From the NCBI RefSeq assembly GCF_001467525.1, contig NZ_LNXS01000001.1, positions 237,540 to 301,539 on the forward strand: a stretch of DNA of 64,000 nt. Direction: 5' to 3'. Origin of the DNA: Legionella anisa. GTDB lineage: Bacteria > Pseudomonadota > Gammaproteobacteria > Legionellales > Legionellaceae. A program made the position numbers and the translations under genes. Below, piece by piece: positions 19,350 to 28,714 of this stretch (within the stretch, counting starts at the first letter, position 1; every line of letters starts with the position of its first letter). The notes beneath the pieces were generated by a model. That model saw only the letters and a list, made by a program, of their open reading frames with translations. It made no database searches and was not told the DNA's origin.

Positions 19350-19652
19350 TTAAACCCCTGCTAGCATTGCAACGACATTTAGAAAAATAGCCATCGCCCC
19401 AACGCCGCCAAGCGTTTTAATATTTCGAGTAAACATCAAGGTAACAACAGCCGCTACAGCTTCTCCGACATAAAGATAGGTTTTTATCGAACCATTGTAG
19501 GTATCCTTAACTACTTCTTCTGCAGCGGATAAAGCATCCGCTGCAAAGGTTCCTTGAGCCATTATTAGCAAGCAAATAAGTATGAAAATCTTTCCAATGT
19601 GAGCATTAATACTGCTTAACACGTTACTTCTGAACTGATTTAATAAAGACAT
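19350..19652 (-). CDS. traA: TraA-type propilin (F-like pilin)
   Basis: Major pilus subunit precursor. About 100 residues from ATG 19652, which follows the strong AGGAGG site. A longer reading from 19706 overlaps csrT and lacks a ribosome site. A long leader (about 38 residues) ends at AQGTFA, giving a mature pilin of about 62 residues with two hydrophobic segments separated by a short polar loop (TRNIKT), the F pilin design. The ribosome site contains GGA motifs, making it a candidate CsrA-family target. It is preceded by csrT with a 14 bp gap. Confidence 0.85.
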   Translation of the reverse strand: MSLLNQFRSNVLSSINAHIGKIFILICLLIMAQGTFAADALSAAEEVVKDTYNGSIKTYLYVGEAVAAVVTLMFTRNIKTLGGVGAMAIFLNVVAMLAGV

Positions 19653-19666
19653 GTTATCCCTCCTTT

Positions 19667-19903
19667 TTAATGGTGATTGAGGATTGATTGCTGCATTGAT
19701 GGGCAAAATTTCTTTGTTGGATCAGCCAAACCATCGTGCTTTTCAGATTGAATTTTTTGATAAATTTCATAACGGTGGATGGCTACTGAATTGGGTGCAT
19801 TAAACCCAATGCGTACCTGATTCCCTTTACAACATAGAACTGTGATAAATATATCTTCTCCAATAACAATGCTTTCACCGACTCTTCTAGTTAAACTCAA
19901 CAT
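19667..19903 (-). CDS. csrT: CsrT/LvrC, ICE-encoded CsrA-family RNA-binding regulator
   Basis: 78 residues. The CsrA fold is clear: [20 protein letters not shown], then [25 protein letters not shown]. Key RNA-contact positions are retained (Arg near the N-terminus, the VAIHRYEIY segment). The C-terminus is longer than in housekeeping CsrA. In Legionella, csrA paralogues linked to lvrA-lvrB and a conjugation system (LvrC/CsrT) regulate ICE-related genes post-transcriptionally. Its position directly upstream of the pilin gene suggests a direct role in transfer control. Confidence 0.9.
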   Translation of the reverse strand: MLSLTRRVGESIVIGEDIFITVLCCKGNQVRIGFNAPNSVAIHRYEIYQKIQSEKHDGLADPTKKFCPSMQQSILNHH

Positions 19904-19916
19904 CTTCTTCTCCTTT

Positions 19917-20294
19917 TTAGTTAACTTTCATATTTAAAATGTGTTTCATTTTCAGTAATTGGGTTTTAGCCACTTCAGGGTTATTGTTTTTGGGAGCTGC
20001 ATCAGGTACAAAAAATGAACTTCTCTTGGAACAATTTTTACAAAAATCAATAAATTGGGGTAAGGTTGGCGGTAGTTCCTTATTTTTTCGACATAAATCA
20101 ATTGCCATATCAAGAATGTTATCCGCATAGGTAAATAGTCCTTGTTGCCATTCACCTTTAACAAAAACTAAAAACTCATCGCTTTTAAATTGACTACGCC
20201 AAACCTGTCCGTACATAGCTGCAAACCTCAAAAATAATCGATCAATGCGCTTGCGACCTTCCTCGGTAGGCGCTAAGGTCGATGATGTTGTCAT
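19917..20294 (-). CDS. lvrB: LvrB-like ICE regulatory/accessory protein
   Basis: About 125 residues from ATG 20294 ([21 protein letters not shown]); the frame is open back to 20417 but that would lie deeper inside lvrA. The sequence ([54 protein letters not shown]) fits the Legionella LvrB type. It also resembles replication-initiator-loader-like proteins that restrict primase or helicase loading. Function is not established. It overlaps the lvrA end and lies 13 bp before csrT. Confidence 0.75.
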   Translation of the reverse strand: MTTSSTLAPTEEGRKRIDRLFLRFAAMYGQVWRSQFKSDEFLVFVKGEWQQGLFTYADNILDMAIDLCRKNKELPPTLPQFIDFCKNCSKRSSFFVPDAAPKNNNPEVAKTQLLKMKHILNMKVN

Positions 20295-21126
20295 CGGTTT
20301 CTTCTTCAATGCCTGATTTACATGACTCCCAGAAGCTGTCTCTAATGGGTTGTTTCTTATAATTTGTTTCATGGACTGCATTATTTGTCTCCTGACACGT
20401 ATCACTTTGAATTTCATCTTCCCAACAATGTTGTGCTAACCAATTGGCAGGATATTTCCAAGCAGCAACCCATTGGCCTTGGCTATGCTGTTGTTGATAA
20501 AACTGGATTTGTTGTTGTAAAGCCGAATAAATTTGTATTGGCAACTCAGGTGTGAGATTAAGCGCTTGAAATGCTTCCCATGCTTTTTGCTTTGATTTTT
20601 TTAGCGGGTACAAATCCCAAAATTTTTCGAATTGTGATAATAAAAAAATATAATAATTATCTTCTTTTAGAGGTGTGTCGGCTTTTGGAGATTTATCTAT
20701 GCCGGCTTTTAGTGGGTCTGTCTTTGATAAGCCAGTATTTATAAGGCGTTGCTGATTTTTAGCTGGGTCTAGTTGCTGTGTCTGGTTTAGGTCTAGTTTA
20801 TTTTGGACGGAATAACCCATTGTAGCTAATTCGCATCTTAAAATTAATTTTAAACCTTCGGATTGTGGTGTAATAAGCCCTGCTCGCCCCAAAGCAGATA
20901 AGGCACGGCGTATTTGCATGCGTGAATAGCTCCCGCTTTTAATGCCTTGATGCGGCTCAATATAAAGTTGCTCTGCTATCGATTGATAGCTGATTCCGCG
21001 CTTTATGCCGACTAATCCTGTTTTGACATCCATATATGGCCTTATCCCTCTTAGGTAAGCCAGTTGCTGAAGGTGTGGCATCCCACATAAAGCAGCAAGT
21101 TCTTTGTCATTAATTAAAAAATCCAC
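20242..21126 (-). CDS. lvrA: LvrA-like winged-helix regulatory protein
   Basis: 294 residues, GTG start. The N-terminal part (about 1-115) looks like a helix-turn-helix domain (SYQSIAEQLYIEP, QIRRALSALGRAGLI). The centre is low complexity. A C-terminal segment (FEKFWDLYPLKKSKQKAWEAF ... YPANWL) is common in phage/plasmid replication-type proteins. It is first gene of the transfer operon in this reading direction and divergent from the S24 repressor, as in Legionella prpA-lvrABC clusters. The precise role is unknown. Confidence 0.78.
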   Translation of the reverse strand: MDFLINDKELAALCGMPHLQQLAYLRGIRPYMDVKTGLVGIKRGISYQSIAEQLYIEPHQGIKSGSYSRMQIRRALSALGRAGLITPQSEGLKLILRCELATMGYSVQNKLDLNQTQQLDPAKNQQRLINTGLSKTDPLKAGIDKSPKADTPLKEDNYYIFLLSQFEKFWDLYPLKKSKQKAWEAFQALNLTPELPIQIYSALQQQIQFYQQQHSQGQWVAAWKYPANWLAQHCWEDEIQSDTCQETNNAVHETNYKKQPIRDSFWESCKSGIEEETDDNIIDLSAYRGRSQAH

Positions 21127-21298
21127 TATTCACTCTCAATCCGTGTACAAATTCGTTATTATTTTTTTTATATGGTATATTTACTATTAACTACTACTTG
21201 AGTCGTACGATTCGTGTAAATAATTATTTTAATTTACCACTATTTGGTGCATTGTCAATATATATTTTCACAATATGGGATTAATTGGGTTGGTTAAT
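21127..21298. promoter_or_regulatory. Divergent promoter/operator region between lvrA and the S24 repressor
   Basis: A 172 bp, very AT-rich spacer between divergently transcribed lvrA and the repressor gene. It contains partly inverted blocks TACAAATTCGT (from 21145) and ACGATTCGTGTAAA (from 21209), which could be repressor half-sites. No convincing pair of -35/-10 boxes was settled. The regulatory role is inferred from position. Confidence 0.5.
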
Positions 21299-21979
21299 AT
21301 GAATATAAAAGAAAAAATTGGTCAAAGAATTCAAGAAGAACGGATAGCAAAAGGATTAACTAGAAAGGCCCTTGAGGAGTTAACTGATGATCTTAAACAA
21401 TCAAGAATTAGCAATTGGGAGCGAGGTGATAGAACTCCAGGGCCTGAAGAAATAAAACAACTTGCTAGAGCACTAGATATTTCACCTGCTTATTTGATGT
21501 GCCTAACCGATGAGAAACGTCCAAAAAAAATTCCAGGATTAGGGTCATTGGTTCCACTGCTCGATCATCAACAAGCCTGCGATCCTAAAGGATTCATTCA
21601 AAGGGTTAGGAACGAACATAATTCAGATGAAATAAGCTTTATACCGATTTCTTCTGAGCTTAGTACTCGTCTTGGAGAAAATGCATTTGCTCTAAAAATG
21701 AAAGATGAGAGTATGCACCCTGAATTAAGAGTTAATGATATTTTGATTATTGATCCCAATTCTGAACTGCATCCAGGAAGTTTAGTTGCAGCACAGCTTA
21801 ACGAAGAAAATGAGGTTATCGTGCGTAGATATAAACAACTAACCTTATCAAAAGAATTTAATCCATTTGAATTGCGGGCCGAAAATGATAATTGGGGGAA
21901 TATAAAAATTGATAAAGTAACTGACGCTATAATTATCGGCGTTATTGTGTGTGTTGTGAGGTATACAGGGAGATACTAA
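21299..21979 (+). CDS. XRE/S24 phage-type repressor (LexA/CI-like, PrpA-like)
   Basis: About 226 residues from ATG 21299 (MNIKEKIGQRIQEER). The N-terminal HTH_3 domain (residues about 5-65) contains LTRKALEELTDDLKQSRISNWERG. The C-terminal peptidase S24 domain has DESMHPELRVNDILIID with the catalytic Ser in ESMHP and the Lys region around VIVRRYKQL. Such proteins repress mobile-element promoters and are cleaved with activated RecA during DNA damage. It is divergent from lvrA, so it likely controls the transfer operon and its own promoter. Confidence 0.88.
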   Translation: MNIKEKIGQRIQEERIAKGLTRKALEELTDDLKQSRISNWERGDRTPGPEEIKQLARALDISPAYLMCLTDEKRPKKIPGLGSLVPLLDHQQACDPKGFIQRVRNEHNSDEISFIPISSELSTRLGENAFALKMKDESMHPELRVNDILIIDPNSELHPGSLVAAQLNEENEVIVRRYKQLTLSKEFNPFELRAENDNWGNIKIDKVTDAIIIGVIVCVVRYTGRY

Positions 21980-22049
21980 TACATTTAACCTAATTAATTC
22001 GATTTACCAGTGAAATGTTAACGGATAGTTCTGAGATTTTTTATAAACC

Positions 22050-23182
22050 ACTCATGTTACGCACGTGAACTTGCAGTTTGAATAAAAAGCATTAGAATTT
22101 TGCCCTTAATTTTAGGGAGTGAATTCAATGGATATGCTTGATCTTTATTGTGATTATTTAATTTTCCAAAACAAATATGCGACTGCTACCGGGTTATCTG
22201 ATTTGGTTGATGGAGCATTTGCTCATAACAAAGTAACACGATTTCTTCGTTTTGAACATTTTGGTTCAAAATCACTTTGGCACTATGTCAAAAAGCCAGT
22301 TAGGTCACAAGAAACAGTAGGAGGAGTATTGATACTTGATGATTCCATCGAAGAGAAGCCCTACTCTGATGAGAATGAAGTGAATTGCTGGTATTACTCT
22401 CATGCTAAAGGGGCTGTACTCAAAGGGATAAACATCTTGTATTGCATGGTTCGTTACGCTGACTTCAGTGTATCCATAGGATATAAGGTGATTAAAAAAG
22501 ATATCGCTTATTGTGATATTAAAACCAGACAAACCAGAAGAAAATCATCAGTGAACAAGAATCAATTATTTCAAAGCTTGATTGCACAGGCTATTACCAA
22601 TAAGGTGATGTTTGATTATGTGCTAGCTGACAACTGGTTTGGCTCGAAGGCCAATATGGTTCACATCCATAAAGACCTTCAAAAGTCGTTTATCATTGGA
22701 ATCAAGTCTAACCTAACATTAGCCTTATCTGAAAACGATGCCAAAAACGGGCGGTACCAACAAGTAAGAGCATTAGAACTTGAAGAGGATATACTGGCTT
22801 AAAGGCCTAGACCTCCCCGTGAGGCTCCTGAAAAAGGTTTTCAAAAACGAAAATGGCTCAACAGGAATTCTCTATCTTGTTTCAAATGACATGCAAAGTA
22901 GTGCCGAACGTCTTTATGAAGTGTACCCTGGCGGATTGAAGAGTATCACAAGTCAATTAAGCAAAATGCAAGCTTAACCAAGTCCCCAGCTCGAATCGTC
23001 ATAACACAGTGCAATCATATTTATGCGTCTATTATTGCTTACTGCAAGCTCGAAATGCTGAAGATAAAAACCCAATTAAATCACTTTGCCATTAAGTACA
23101 AACTAATTGTTAGAGCGAACCAAATTGCCTGGCAGGGGCTTAAAAATATGGCTGCTTAAAATTGATCGTGGGTAACATGAGT
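22050..23182 (+). mobile_element. Degraded insertion sequence with imperfect terminal inverted repeats
   Basis: Left end ACTCATGTTACGCACG (22050-22065) pairs with right end CGTGGGTAACATGAGT (23167-23182), matching at 15 of 16 positions. The enclosed 1.1 kb holds one frameshifted transposase gene with a ribosome site GGGAG. No clear target-site duplication was seen. It sits between the transfer regulator and the cargo genes. Confidence 0.8.
22128..23159 (+). pseudogene. IS4/IS701-type transposase, broken by two frameshifts
   Basis: Reads as one DDE transposase when two frameshifts are allowed. The first frame (22128-22802) includes VLILDDSIEEKPYSDENE (first catalytic Asp region) and DYVLADNWFGSKANM (second Asp). 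It stops at 22800, and coding continues in the next frame (LPVRLLKKVFKNENGSTGILYLVSND). The last part, in a third frame from about 22930, has WRIEEYHKSIKQNASLTKSPAR (catalytic Glu region) to the stop at 23159. Inactive unless complemented. Confidence 0.85.
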
Positions 23183-23250
23183 ATTTGAGCTAAAACCTTA
23201 AAGTAATTTTCTGCTACACTTAAAATACAAACTGTCTTCCAAGGTTAGGT

Positions 23251-23823
23251 ATGCGCTACCTCTTTATTTTGATAGCTCTTCTATCCCAACCACTTTTTGC
23301 TAAACCATCCGAAGCCATCTTTGCTGGTGGTTGTTTTTGGTGTGTTGAAGCCGATTTTGATAAAGTTCCTGGGGTTTTAGAGACTATTTCAGGCTATGAT
23401 GGTGGTACTGAGCCTAGGCCTGGTTATGCATTGGTCTCATCGGGTAAAACTGCTTATGTAGAGGTTGTGCGTGTTGTCTTTGATAGCGATAAAGTGACCT
23501 ATCAAGAATTACTAGATTTTTATTGGCGTCATATCGACCCAACAGTACAAAACCAGCAATTTTGCGATGTTGGTAAGCAATATCGCAGCGTCATTTTCTA
23601 TTTAAATGACGATCAAAAAAAGGCAGCTTTAGCTAGTATTGATGAAATAAAAAAACGATTTCCTAAGGTATATACAGAGGTAATTCCCTCTACAACGTTT
23701 TATCCTGCAGAAGAATATCATCAAGATTATTATCAAAAAAATCCAATTCGTTACAAATATTACCGTTACAATTGTGGTCGTGATGCTCGTATCAAGGAGT
23801 TATGGGATGAAAAGTCTAGTTAG
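23251..23823 (+). CDS. msrA: Periplasmic peptide methionine-S-sulfoxide reductase MsrA
   Basis: Reduces the S-epimer of methionine sulfoxide in oxidised proteins. 190 residues with a signal peptide (ending LFA-KPSEA), so probably periplasmic. The catalytic motif GGCFWCVE lies at about residues 26-33, followed by [12 protein letters not shown] and the downstream HPxxYHQDYY-like [12 protein letters not shown]. It overlaps msrB, whose start lies 17 bp before the msrA stop. Confidence 0.95.
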   Translation: MRYLFILIALLSQPLFAKPSEAIFAGGCFWCVEADFDKVPGVLETISGYDGGTEPRPGYALVSSGKTAYVEVVRVVFDSDKVTYQELLDFYWRHIDPTVQNQQFCDVGKQYRSVIFYLNDDQKKAALASIDEIKKRFPKVYTEVIPSTTFYPAEEYHQDYYQKNPIRYKYYRYNCGRDARIKELWDEKSS

Positions 23824-24304
23824 TTTTATTGTAAGCGTATTTATGCTAAATACTGCCCTGGCTTACACGCCTGAATTTAACAAATCCGAAAAACTAAAAC
23901 AGCTTACGCCTCTACAATACCAAGTGACTCAAAAGGCTGCTACAGAAAAACCTTTTGATAATCCCTATTGGAATAATGAACAAGCCGGAATTTATGTGGA
24001 CATAGTTTCAGGAGAGCCTCTGTTTAGTTCTCTGGATAAATACGACTCAGGAACCGGTTGGCCTAGTTTTACAAAACCCATAAATACCGCAAATGTTATT
24101 TTAAAACCCGCGAGACACTATTTGTTTTTTGTGCAAACTGAAGTGCTTTCTAAAAATGCGCAATCTCATTTAGGGCATGTATTTAATGACGGCCCAAAAC
24201 CCACCGGTGAACGATATTGCATGAATTCGGCGGCATTGCGATTTATCCCAAAAGATCAAATGAGCAAAGAAGGCTATGAAGAGTATTTAACTCTTTTTAA
24301 ATAG
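23807..24304 (+). CDS. msrB: Periplasmic MsrB-type methionine-R-sulfoxide reductase
   Basis: Reduces the R-epimer of methionine sulfoxide. About 165 residues from ATG 23807, 8 bases after AAGGAG. Signal peptide ends at LAYT. The core [38 protein letters not shown] has the catalytic Cys in RYCMNS. The two CxxC zinc pairs of many MsrB proteins are absent ([11 protein letters not shown]). It is translationally coupled to msrA. It ends tail-to-tail with the CDP-alcohol phosphatidyltransferase gene with 8 bp overlap. Confidence 0.93.
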   Translation: MKSLVSFIVSVFMLNTALAYTPEFNKSEKLKQLTPLQYQVTQKAATEKPFDNPYWNNEQAGIYVDIVSGEPLFSSLDKYDSGTGWPSFTKPINTANVILKPARHYLFFVQTEVLSKNAQSHLGHVFNDGPKPTGERYCMNSAALRFIPKDQMSKEGYEEYLTLFK

Positions 24305-24884
24305 ATTGCTTATGAAATTCATAAAGCCTGTGCATCGCTGTCCCTATCACTAACAAAGAAAAGATCATTGCTAAACTTAGGAAGTGGTTTGGCCAAAGCA
24401 TCATGGCTATAAAAAAAACAAAGGCTTCAGCTCTTTCTATTAATCCTGGGCTGTAATGAAAACTTTTTTCTGAATCATTAGTCTTAAAAATACCCACAAC
24501 AAGAAAACTCGTGATACAAAGTAGTATACTCGCCATCATTAACAAAGACCCAAGACCCCGCTCATTTGGATTAATAGCCCATAAGGCAAACACAACACCC
24601 ACCTCAACCACGCGATCAGTCATAATATCCAATACACTACCCCAGTCAGAGCTATGGTTAGTTAGACGAGCAATAGTACCATCGAGGGTATCACAATATC
24701 CAGACAGTAATAGTAAACTAATGGCCAGATAGGGTAGATTTAGCCACAGTGCGGGTATCACTAAAAGACCCAATACGCCAGAAAAGAAGGTGACTTGATT
24801 TGGGGTCACTCGCTCTATCAACACAGGAGTAATTGGATTGACACAAAGGCGTTGATACAGTGGCCTAAGGTGTTGTTCTATCAT
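24297..24884 (-). CDS. CDP-alcohol phosphatidyltransferase family membrane protein
   Basis: 195 residues with about five to six membrane helices. The family motif D-x2-DG-x2-AR-x8-G-x3-D-x3-D is present as DTLDGTIAR followed by GSVLDIMTD. These enzymes join a CDP-linked lipid to an alcohol such as glycerol phosphate or inositol; the substrate cannot be told here. It starts 4 bp after the oxidoreductase fusion gene, so it is in one operon with it and the hydroxylase gene. Confidence 0.88.
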   Translation of the reverse strand: MIEQHLRPLYQRLCVNPITPVLIERVTPNQVTFFSGVLGLLVIPALWLNLPYLAISLLLLSGYCDTLDGTIARLTNHSSDWGSVLDIMTDRVVEVGVVFALWAINPNERGLGSLLMMASILLCITSFLVVGIFKTNDSEKSFHYSPGLIERAEAFVFFIAMMLWPNHFLSLAMIFSLLVIGTAMHRLYEFHKQSI

Positions 24885-24888
24885 AGAT

Positions 24889-27024
24889 TTATCCTAATTT
24901 ATTTAGCCAACGAACGAAAGTTCGAATTTTAGAAGAAAATATAAACGGCTTATAATACTCTCCCGCAACTCGCTTACTAATTTCACTAAAAGTGGGGTAC
25001 GCTGCAATCGCATCGGTAAAAGTTCGCAAACTTTTCCGTTCTTTAACGGCTATAACCCAAGGTAAAATTAATTCACCCGCATGAGCGCCCACTATGCTCA
25101 CACCCAAAATTTTAGCTTTTTTACCGGTTATGATTTTTATTTTGCCATTTACCTTATTTTCCGCTTGGGCTCTGTCCACCTCGGCGAAGGCAAATTCTGT
25201 GATTTTTAATGTAGGATCTTTTAAGGCCTCACTCGCCAATAGGCCCACGTGGGCTAATTCGGGCTCAGTATAAGTCACCCAAGGCACCGCTTTGTAATCT
25301 ACTTTTGCAGGCCATTTAAAAGCAATATTTCTCAATGCAATACCCGCTTGATAACTAGCCATGTGCGTAAATTGATAAGGCCCTGTCACATCGCCTATGG
25401 CATAGATTTTTTTATTAGTGGTTTGAAGTCTGGCATTCGTGTTTATCCCTCTGGTGGTGTATTGAACGCCTGCTTTTTCCAAACCGAGCCCGTCCACATT
25501 AGCCACACGACCTGTTGATACCAACAAATGCGAGCCTGTGATAGTAATTGGGTTGTCCTGGTTTTCCAAATGAACACTAATGGTCTTATCAGCACTCTCT
25601 TCTATTTTGTTAATTTTAATTTGCTCATAAAGTGCTATCTGCATCGACTCAAGTTGACTTCGAATAATAGCCACGCAATCGGCATCATCCTTAGGAAGAA
25701 TAGTAAAGGCTTCTAAAATAGTGACTTTAGACCCAAGCATTGCGAAAGCCTGAGCTAATTCACAGCCTATAGGACCTCCGCCGATAACAATCAAATGCTC
25801 AGGTTGTACTTTTAGGTTAAAGATGGTTTCATTAGTTAAATAAGAGACCTTGTTTAAGTTCTGGATAGGAGGGATGGCTGGAGATGAGCCTGTAGCAATC
25901 ACAAAATGTTTGGCCCGAATAATTTTCCTTTTTAATTTAAACTGTTTTGGCCCTATAAAATGCCCTGCTTCTTGAATAACCTGAACACCTAGAGAGGTAA
26001 AACGTTCCACCGAATCATTTTTTGCAATACACGCTATCACATTATGCACCTGCTGCATCACTTGCAAAAAATCAATTTTCACCGATTTTGCCTGAATACC
26101 TAAAACAGTCGAATGTTTGGTTTGATAAAAGATTTTGGCAGTGTTCAATAGCGTTTTAGAAGGGATACAACCGTAATTTAAACAATCACCTCCCATTTTG
26201 TTTGGTTCAACCAATACCACTTGTAATCCCAATTGAGAGCAACCTGCAGCGATACTTAAGCCTGCAGAACCCCCGCCAATAATGGCCAAATCACAAAATA
26301 AATCTTTATCTTTCATTTTTTCAGTACCCTGTTTACCCTTTTTTTTGTAAAAAACAGGAATCAAAGAAAGAGCGGCTAATCCTAATAAAGGTAGAATAAA
26401 TTTGGGTTCAAAAATAATCCCCAGATTAGGCTGAAGGCTTGCTGCAAATAGTTCGCCCAATCCATTACCAACAGACACATAGACAATAGAGCCAGGAATA
26501 ATTCCTATAAAAGTGGCTATGATAAAAGTAGAAGCGCTCACACCCAATACGGCAGAAACGATATTAATCACCCAGAAAGGAAATAATGGGATAAGTCGCA
26601 AGGTGAGCAAATAAGAAAATGCATTGTCTTTAAACCCAGAACGCATCCGCTTAACCCAACCTGAAGCACGCTTGGAAAACACTTCGCCTAAGGACGATTG
26701 GACTGCAAAAAAAAGAATCGTTGCACCTAAAGTGGCACTTAGAACCACCAAAAAAGTTCCCCAAAGTATTCCAAATAAGAAGCCGCCTATTAAAGTCAAA
26801 AAGATAGCACCTGGGATAGAGAGTGCTACAGCCACTGTATAAATTATTATAAAAACGAAAGAGACCAGATAAAAATGTGATTTTGTTATGGCTATAAGCC
26901 ATTCATGATTGTCTCGTAAACTGGCAAAACTTACGTATTTATTTAAGCCTAAACCCAAAAAAAGACCTAATAAAACTATTATAATTAATAAGGGCAGCCA
27001 AGTTTTTATTGCACTAATTTTCAT
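24889..27024 (-). CDS. Fusion of VTT/TVP38-type membrane domain and FAD-dependent disulfide oxidoreductase
   Basis: 711 residues. Residues about 1-230 form a TVP38/TMEM64 (VTT, formerly SNARE-associated) membrane domain with five to six helices and the segment SGWVKRMRSGFKDNAFSYLLTLRLIPLFPFW. After a linker, residues about 245-700 form a class I pyridine nucleotide-disulfide oxidoreductase. Features there are IIGGGSAGLSIAAG (FAD), GGDCLNYGCIPSKTLL with the redox CxxxxC, VIGGGPIGCELA (NAD(P)H), IYAIGDVTG and a dimerisation domain. It resembles MerA/lipoamide dehydrogenase but has no N-terminal mercury-binding domain. The likely function is membrane-tethered thiol or quinone redox; substrate unknown. 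Confidence 0.88.
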   Translation of the reverse strand: MKISAIKTWLPLLIIIVLLGLFLGLGLNKYVSFASLRDNHEWLIAITKSHFYLVSFVFIIIYTVAVALSIPGAIFLTLIGGFLFGILWGTFLVVLSATLGATILFFAVQSSLGEVFSKRASGWVKRMRSGFKDNAFSYLLTLRLIPLFPFWVINIVSAVLGVSASTFIIATFIGIIPGSIVYVSVGNGLGELFAASLQPNLGIIFEPKFILPLLGLAALSLIPVFYKKKGKQGTEKMKDKDLFCDLAIIGGGSAGLSIAAGCSQLGLQVVLVEPNKMGGDCLNYGCIPSKTLLNTAKIFYQTKHSTVLGIQAKSVKIDFLQVMQQVHNVIACIAKNDSVERFTSLGVQVIQEAGHFIGPKQFKLKRKIIRAKHFVIATGSSPAIPPIQNLNKVSYLTNETIFNLKVQPEHLIVIGGGPIGCELAQAFAMLGSKVTILEAFTILPKDDADCVAIIRSQLESMQIALYEQIKINKIEESADKTISVHLENQDNPITITGSHLLVSTGRVANVDGLGLEKAGVQYTTRGINTNARLQTTNKKIYAIGDVTGPYQFTHMASYQAGIALRNIAFKWPAKVDYKAVPWVTYTEPELAHVGLLASEALKDPTLKITEFAFAEVDRAQAENKVNGKIKIITGKKAKILGVSIVGAHAGELILPWVIAVKERKSLRTFTDAIAAYPTFSEISKRVAGEYYKPFIFSSKIRTFVRWLNKLG

Positions 27025-27042
27025 AAGATGATGCCCTTTTCA

Positions 27043-27924
27043 TTATTCACATAACGTTCTTACTTTCTTATCAGAAGTTTTTGACTTTCGACTAAAATGA
27101 AAATCCTTTTTTATTTGCCAATAGTGGCGTTGAGCTTTAATTGGCATCAAAAGTAACCGTATAAGACTATTATCTGATGGCTTGGAATACCCAGGTACAC
27201 CAATTATTATAGCTTGTTGGGGAATATCTAATTTGATTGTTTGATGCAACCTATCCCAAAATGAAAATACAACCCCATAATTACTATTGGTTTCATTGAG
27301 ATAATTGGAATGATGAATGCCATGCATTCTTGGAGTAACGATAATTTTATTAATTAGCCGTTCAAAGCGAAAAGGCAATTTGATATTGCTGTGTTGAAAA
27401 AAAGTATGTGCTTGAAAAAAAAATTCATAGCAAAAAAAGAGTAAGGGACTCACTCCAATCAACCCTAATTGCACCAACCTAAAGAGACTCGAATACATAA
27501 TTTCCACACAATGAAAACGCATGGCGGTTGAAACATCTAAGTCAGGATCAGCGTGATGCACGACATGGAATCGCCACAACAACGGAAGTTTATGATTTAG
27601 AGCATGCCAGTAGTAAAAGCTTAAATCCATTAACAAAAACCCAAGTATAAACACTACCCATTGATTAAAGGGAAGCATAGATAGAAGGCCGAAATCATGG
27701 CTAAAGGTGAAAAGGACGGTGGCTTTTGCTAAGGGGCTAATAAACAGACTTGCGATGACATAAACCAAGAGGGTAAAGGTGAAATTAATTGCTAATCGCG
27801 GCAATAATGGGCGAGTTGCTTTTCTTAAAGGCCACTTTTTCTCTAAAACAAACAATGACAAATAAATAAAAATAAGAATGAGTACTAAGTAATATTGTAC
27901 TGTACTGTAATTGATCTCAGACAT
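27043..27924 (-). CDS. Fatty-acid hydroxylase/sterol desaturase family membrane protein
   Basis: 293 residues with about five membrane helices. Histidine boxes for a di-iron centre are visible: HALNH, HVVHH and HGIHHSNY. Family members hydroxylate or desaturate lipids, or cleave alkylglycerols. It starts the operon with the fusion oxidoreductase (18 bp gap) and the CDP-alcohol phosphatidyltransferase, suggesting joint lipid or envelope modification. The exact substrate is unknown. Confidence 0.87.
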   Translation of the reverse strand: MSEINYSTVQYYLVLILIFIYLSLFVLEKKWPLRKATRPLLPRLAINFTFTLLVYVIASLFISPLAKATVLFTFSHDFGLLSMLPFNQWVVFILGFLLMDLSFYYWHALNHKLPLLWRFHVVHHADPDLDVSTAMRFHCVEIMYSSLFRLVQLGLIGVSPLLFFCYEFFFQAHTFFQHSNIKLPFRFERLINKIIVTPRMHGIHHSNYLNETNSNYGVVFSFWDRLHQTIKLDIPQQAIIIGVPGYSKPSDNSLIRLLLMPIKAQRHYWQIKKDFHFSRKSKTSDKKVRTLCE

Positions 27925-28347
27925 TAGTTTAAAAGGCTCGTGAATTGTTTCTATAAACTTGCCTATAAAAATGGCTCAAGTCAATCCAATTATAATTATC
28001 TTTATTCATAGTAATCATTTTTCTCTTAAATTAGTGGTAGTTGTTGGACTGAAAATATTTTTCTATTTTCAATGTGTCTCTGTAAGAGTAAATGGTGTTC
28101 TTGCTTACATTTTTTTGTTTGGGTAAATAAACAGTAAGAAATTCAGTAAAATATTCTGCAAAATCAGTTGGTTTCATCGTTATCGCCTTGCAAATCAGGG
28201 ATTATTCCTGGGTACCTAGTCTCCATTTTCAACTTTATATCGGGAAACACATCGATCGTCATACGAAGGTAATAGGCCCTTTCGTGAAAAGAGTCGTGTC
28301 CCATATAAGTTTTAAATACAGGCAGATATACGTAAGCGTTCGCCTAA

Positions 28348-28545
28348 ATACGGGTTGCATTGATATTGATGCTTTGCACTGAAGCAAATCAAGCCCATTG
28401 GGTAATTCTATTCATCTTGGCCTTATATTTTATTCTGGGAAGAATTCTTCATGCTTATGCTTTTATTTATAATAAAAAGCATTTCAAATTTCGTGTGCGG
28501 GGAATGGTTCTGACGTTTTCTGCACTTTTTTCCTTGCGGTGTTGA
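28348..28545 (+). pseudogene. Remnant of a MAPEG-family membrane protein
   Basis: The plus strand encodes VALILMLCTEANQAHWVILF followed by ILGRILHAYAF and FKFRVRGMVLTF, the C-terminal two thirds of a MAPEG protein (membrane-associated eicosanoid/glutathione metabolism type). No intact N-terminus or start is present and stops occur just upstream. It lies in a 790 bp stretch (27925-28714) that otherwise holds only AT-rich DNA with no recognisable gene. Confidence 0.65.
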
Positions 28546-28714
28546 ACATTAGTTTAATACTTTTTAAACTCGGGTGATAAAACAATTATTTTTTTACCCT
28601 GCATAAATCTGTTCAAAGTATTTACTTTTTCTGAGCGGGCAATCTATTAGAAAAAGAATTATTGAGATCGCTGGACTTATTATACTCAGAAGCATTATGC
28701 ACACCAAATTTGAT

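Noticed and set aside
28188..28382. A 64-residue plus-strand reading before the MAPEG remnant
   Set aside because: No similarity recognised; probably decayed N-terminal MAPEG DNA read in a chance frame.
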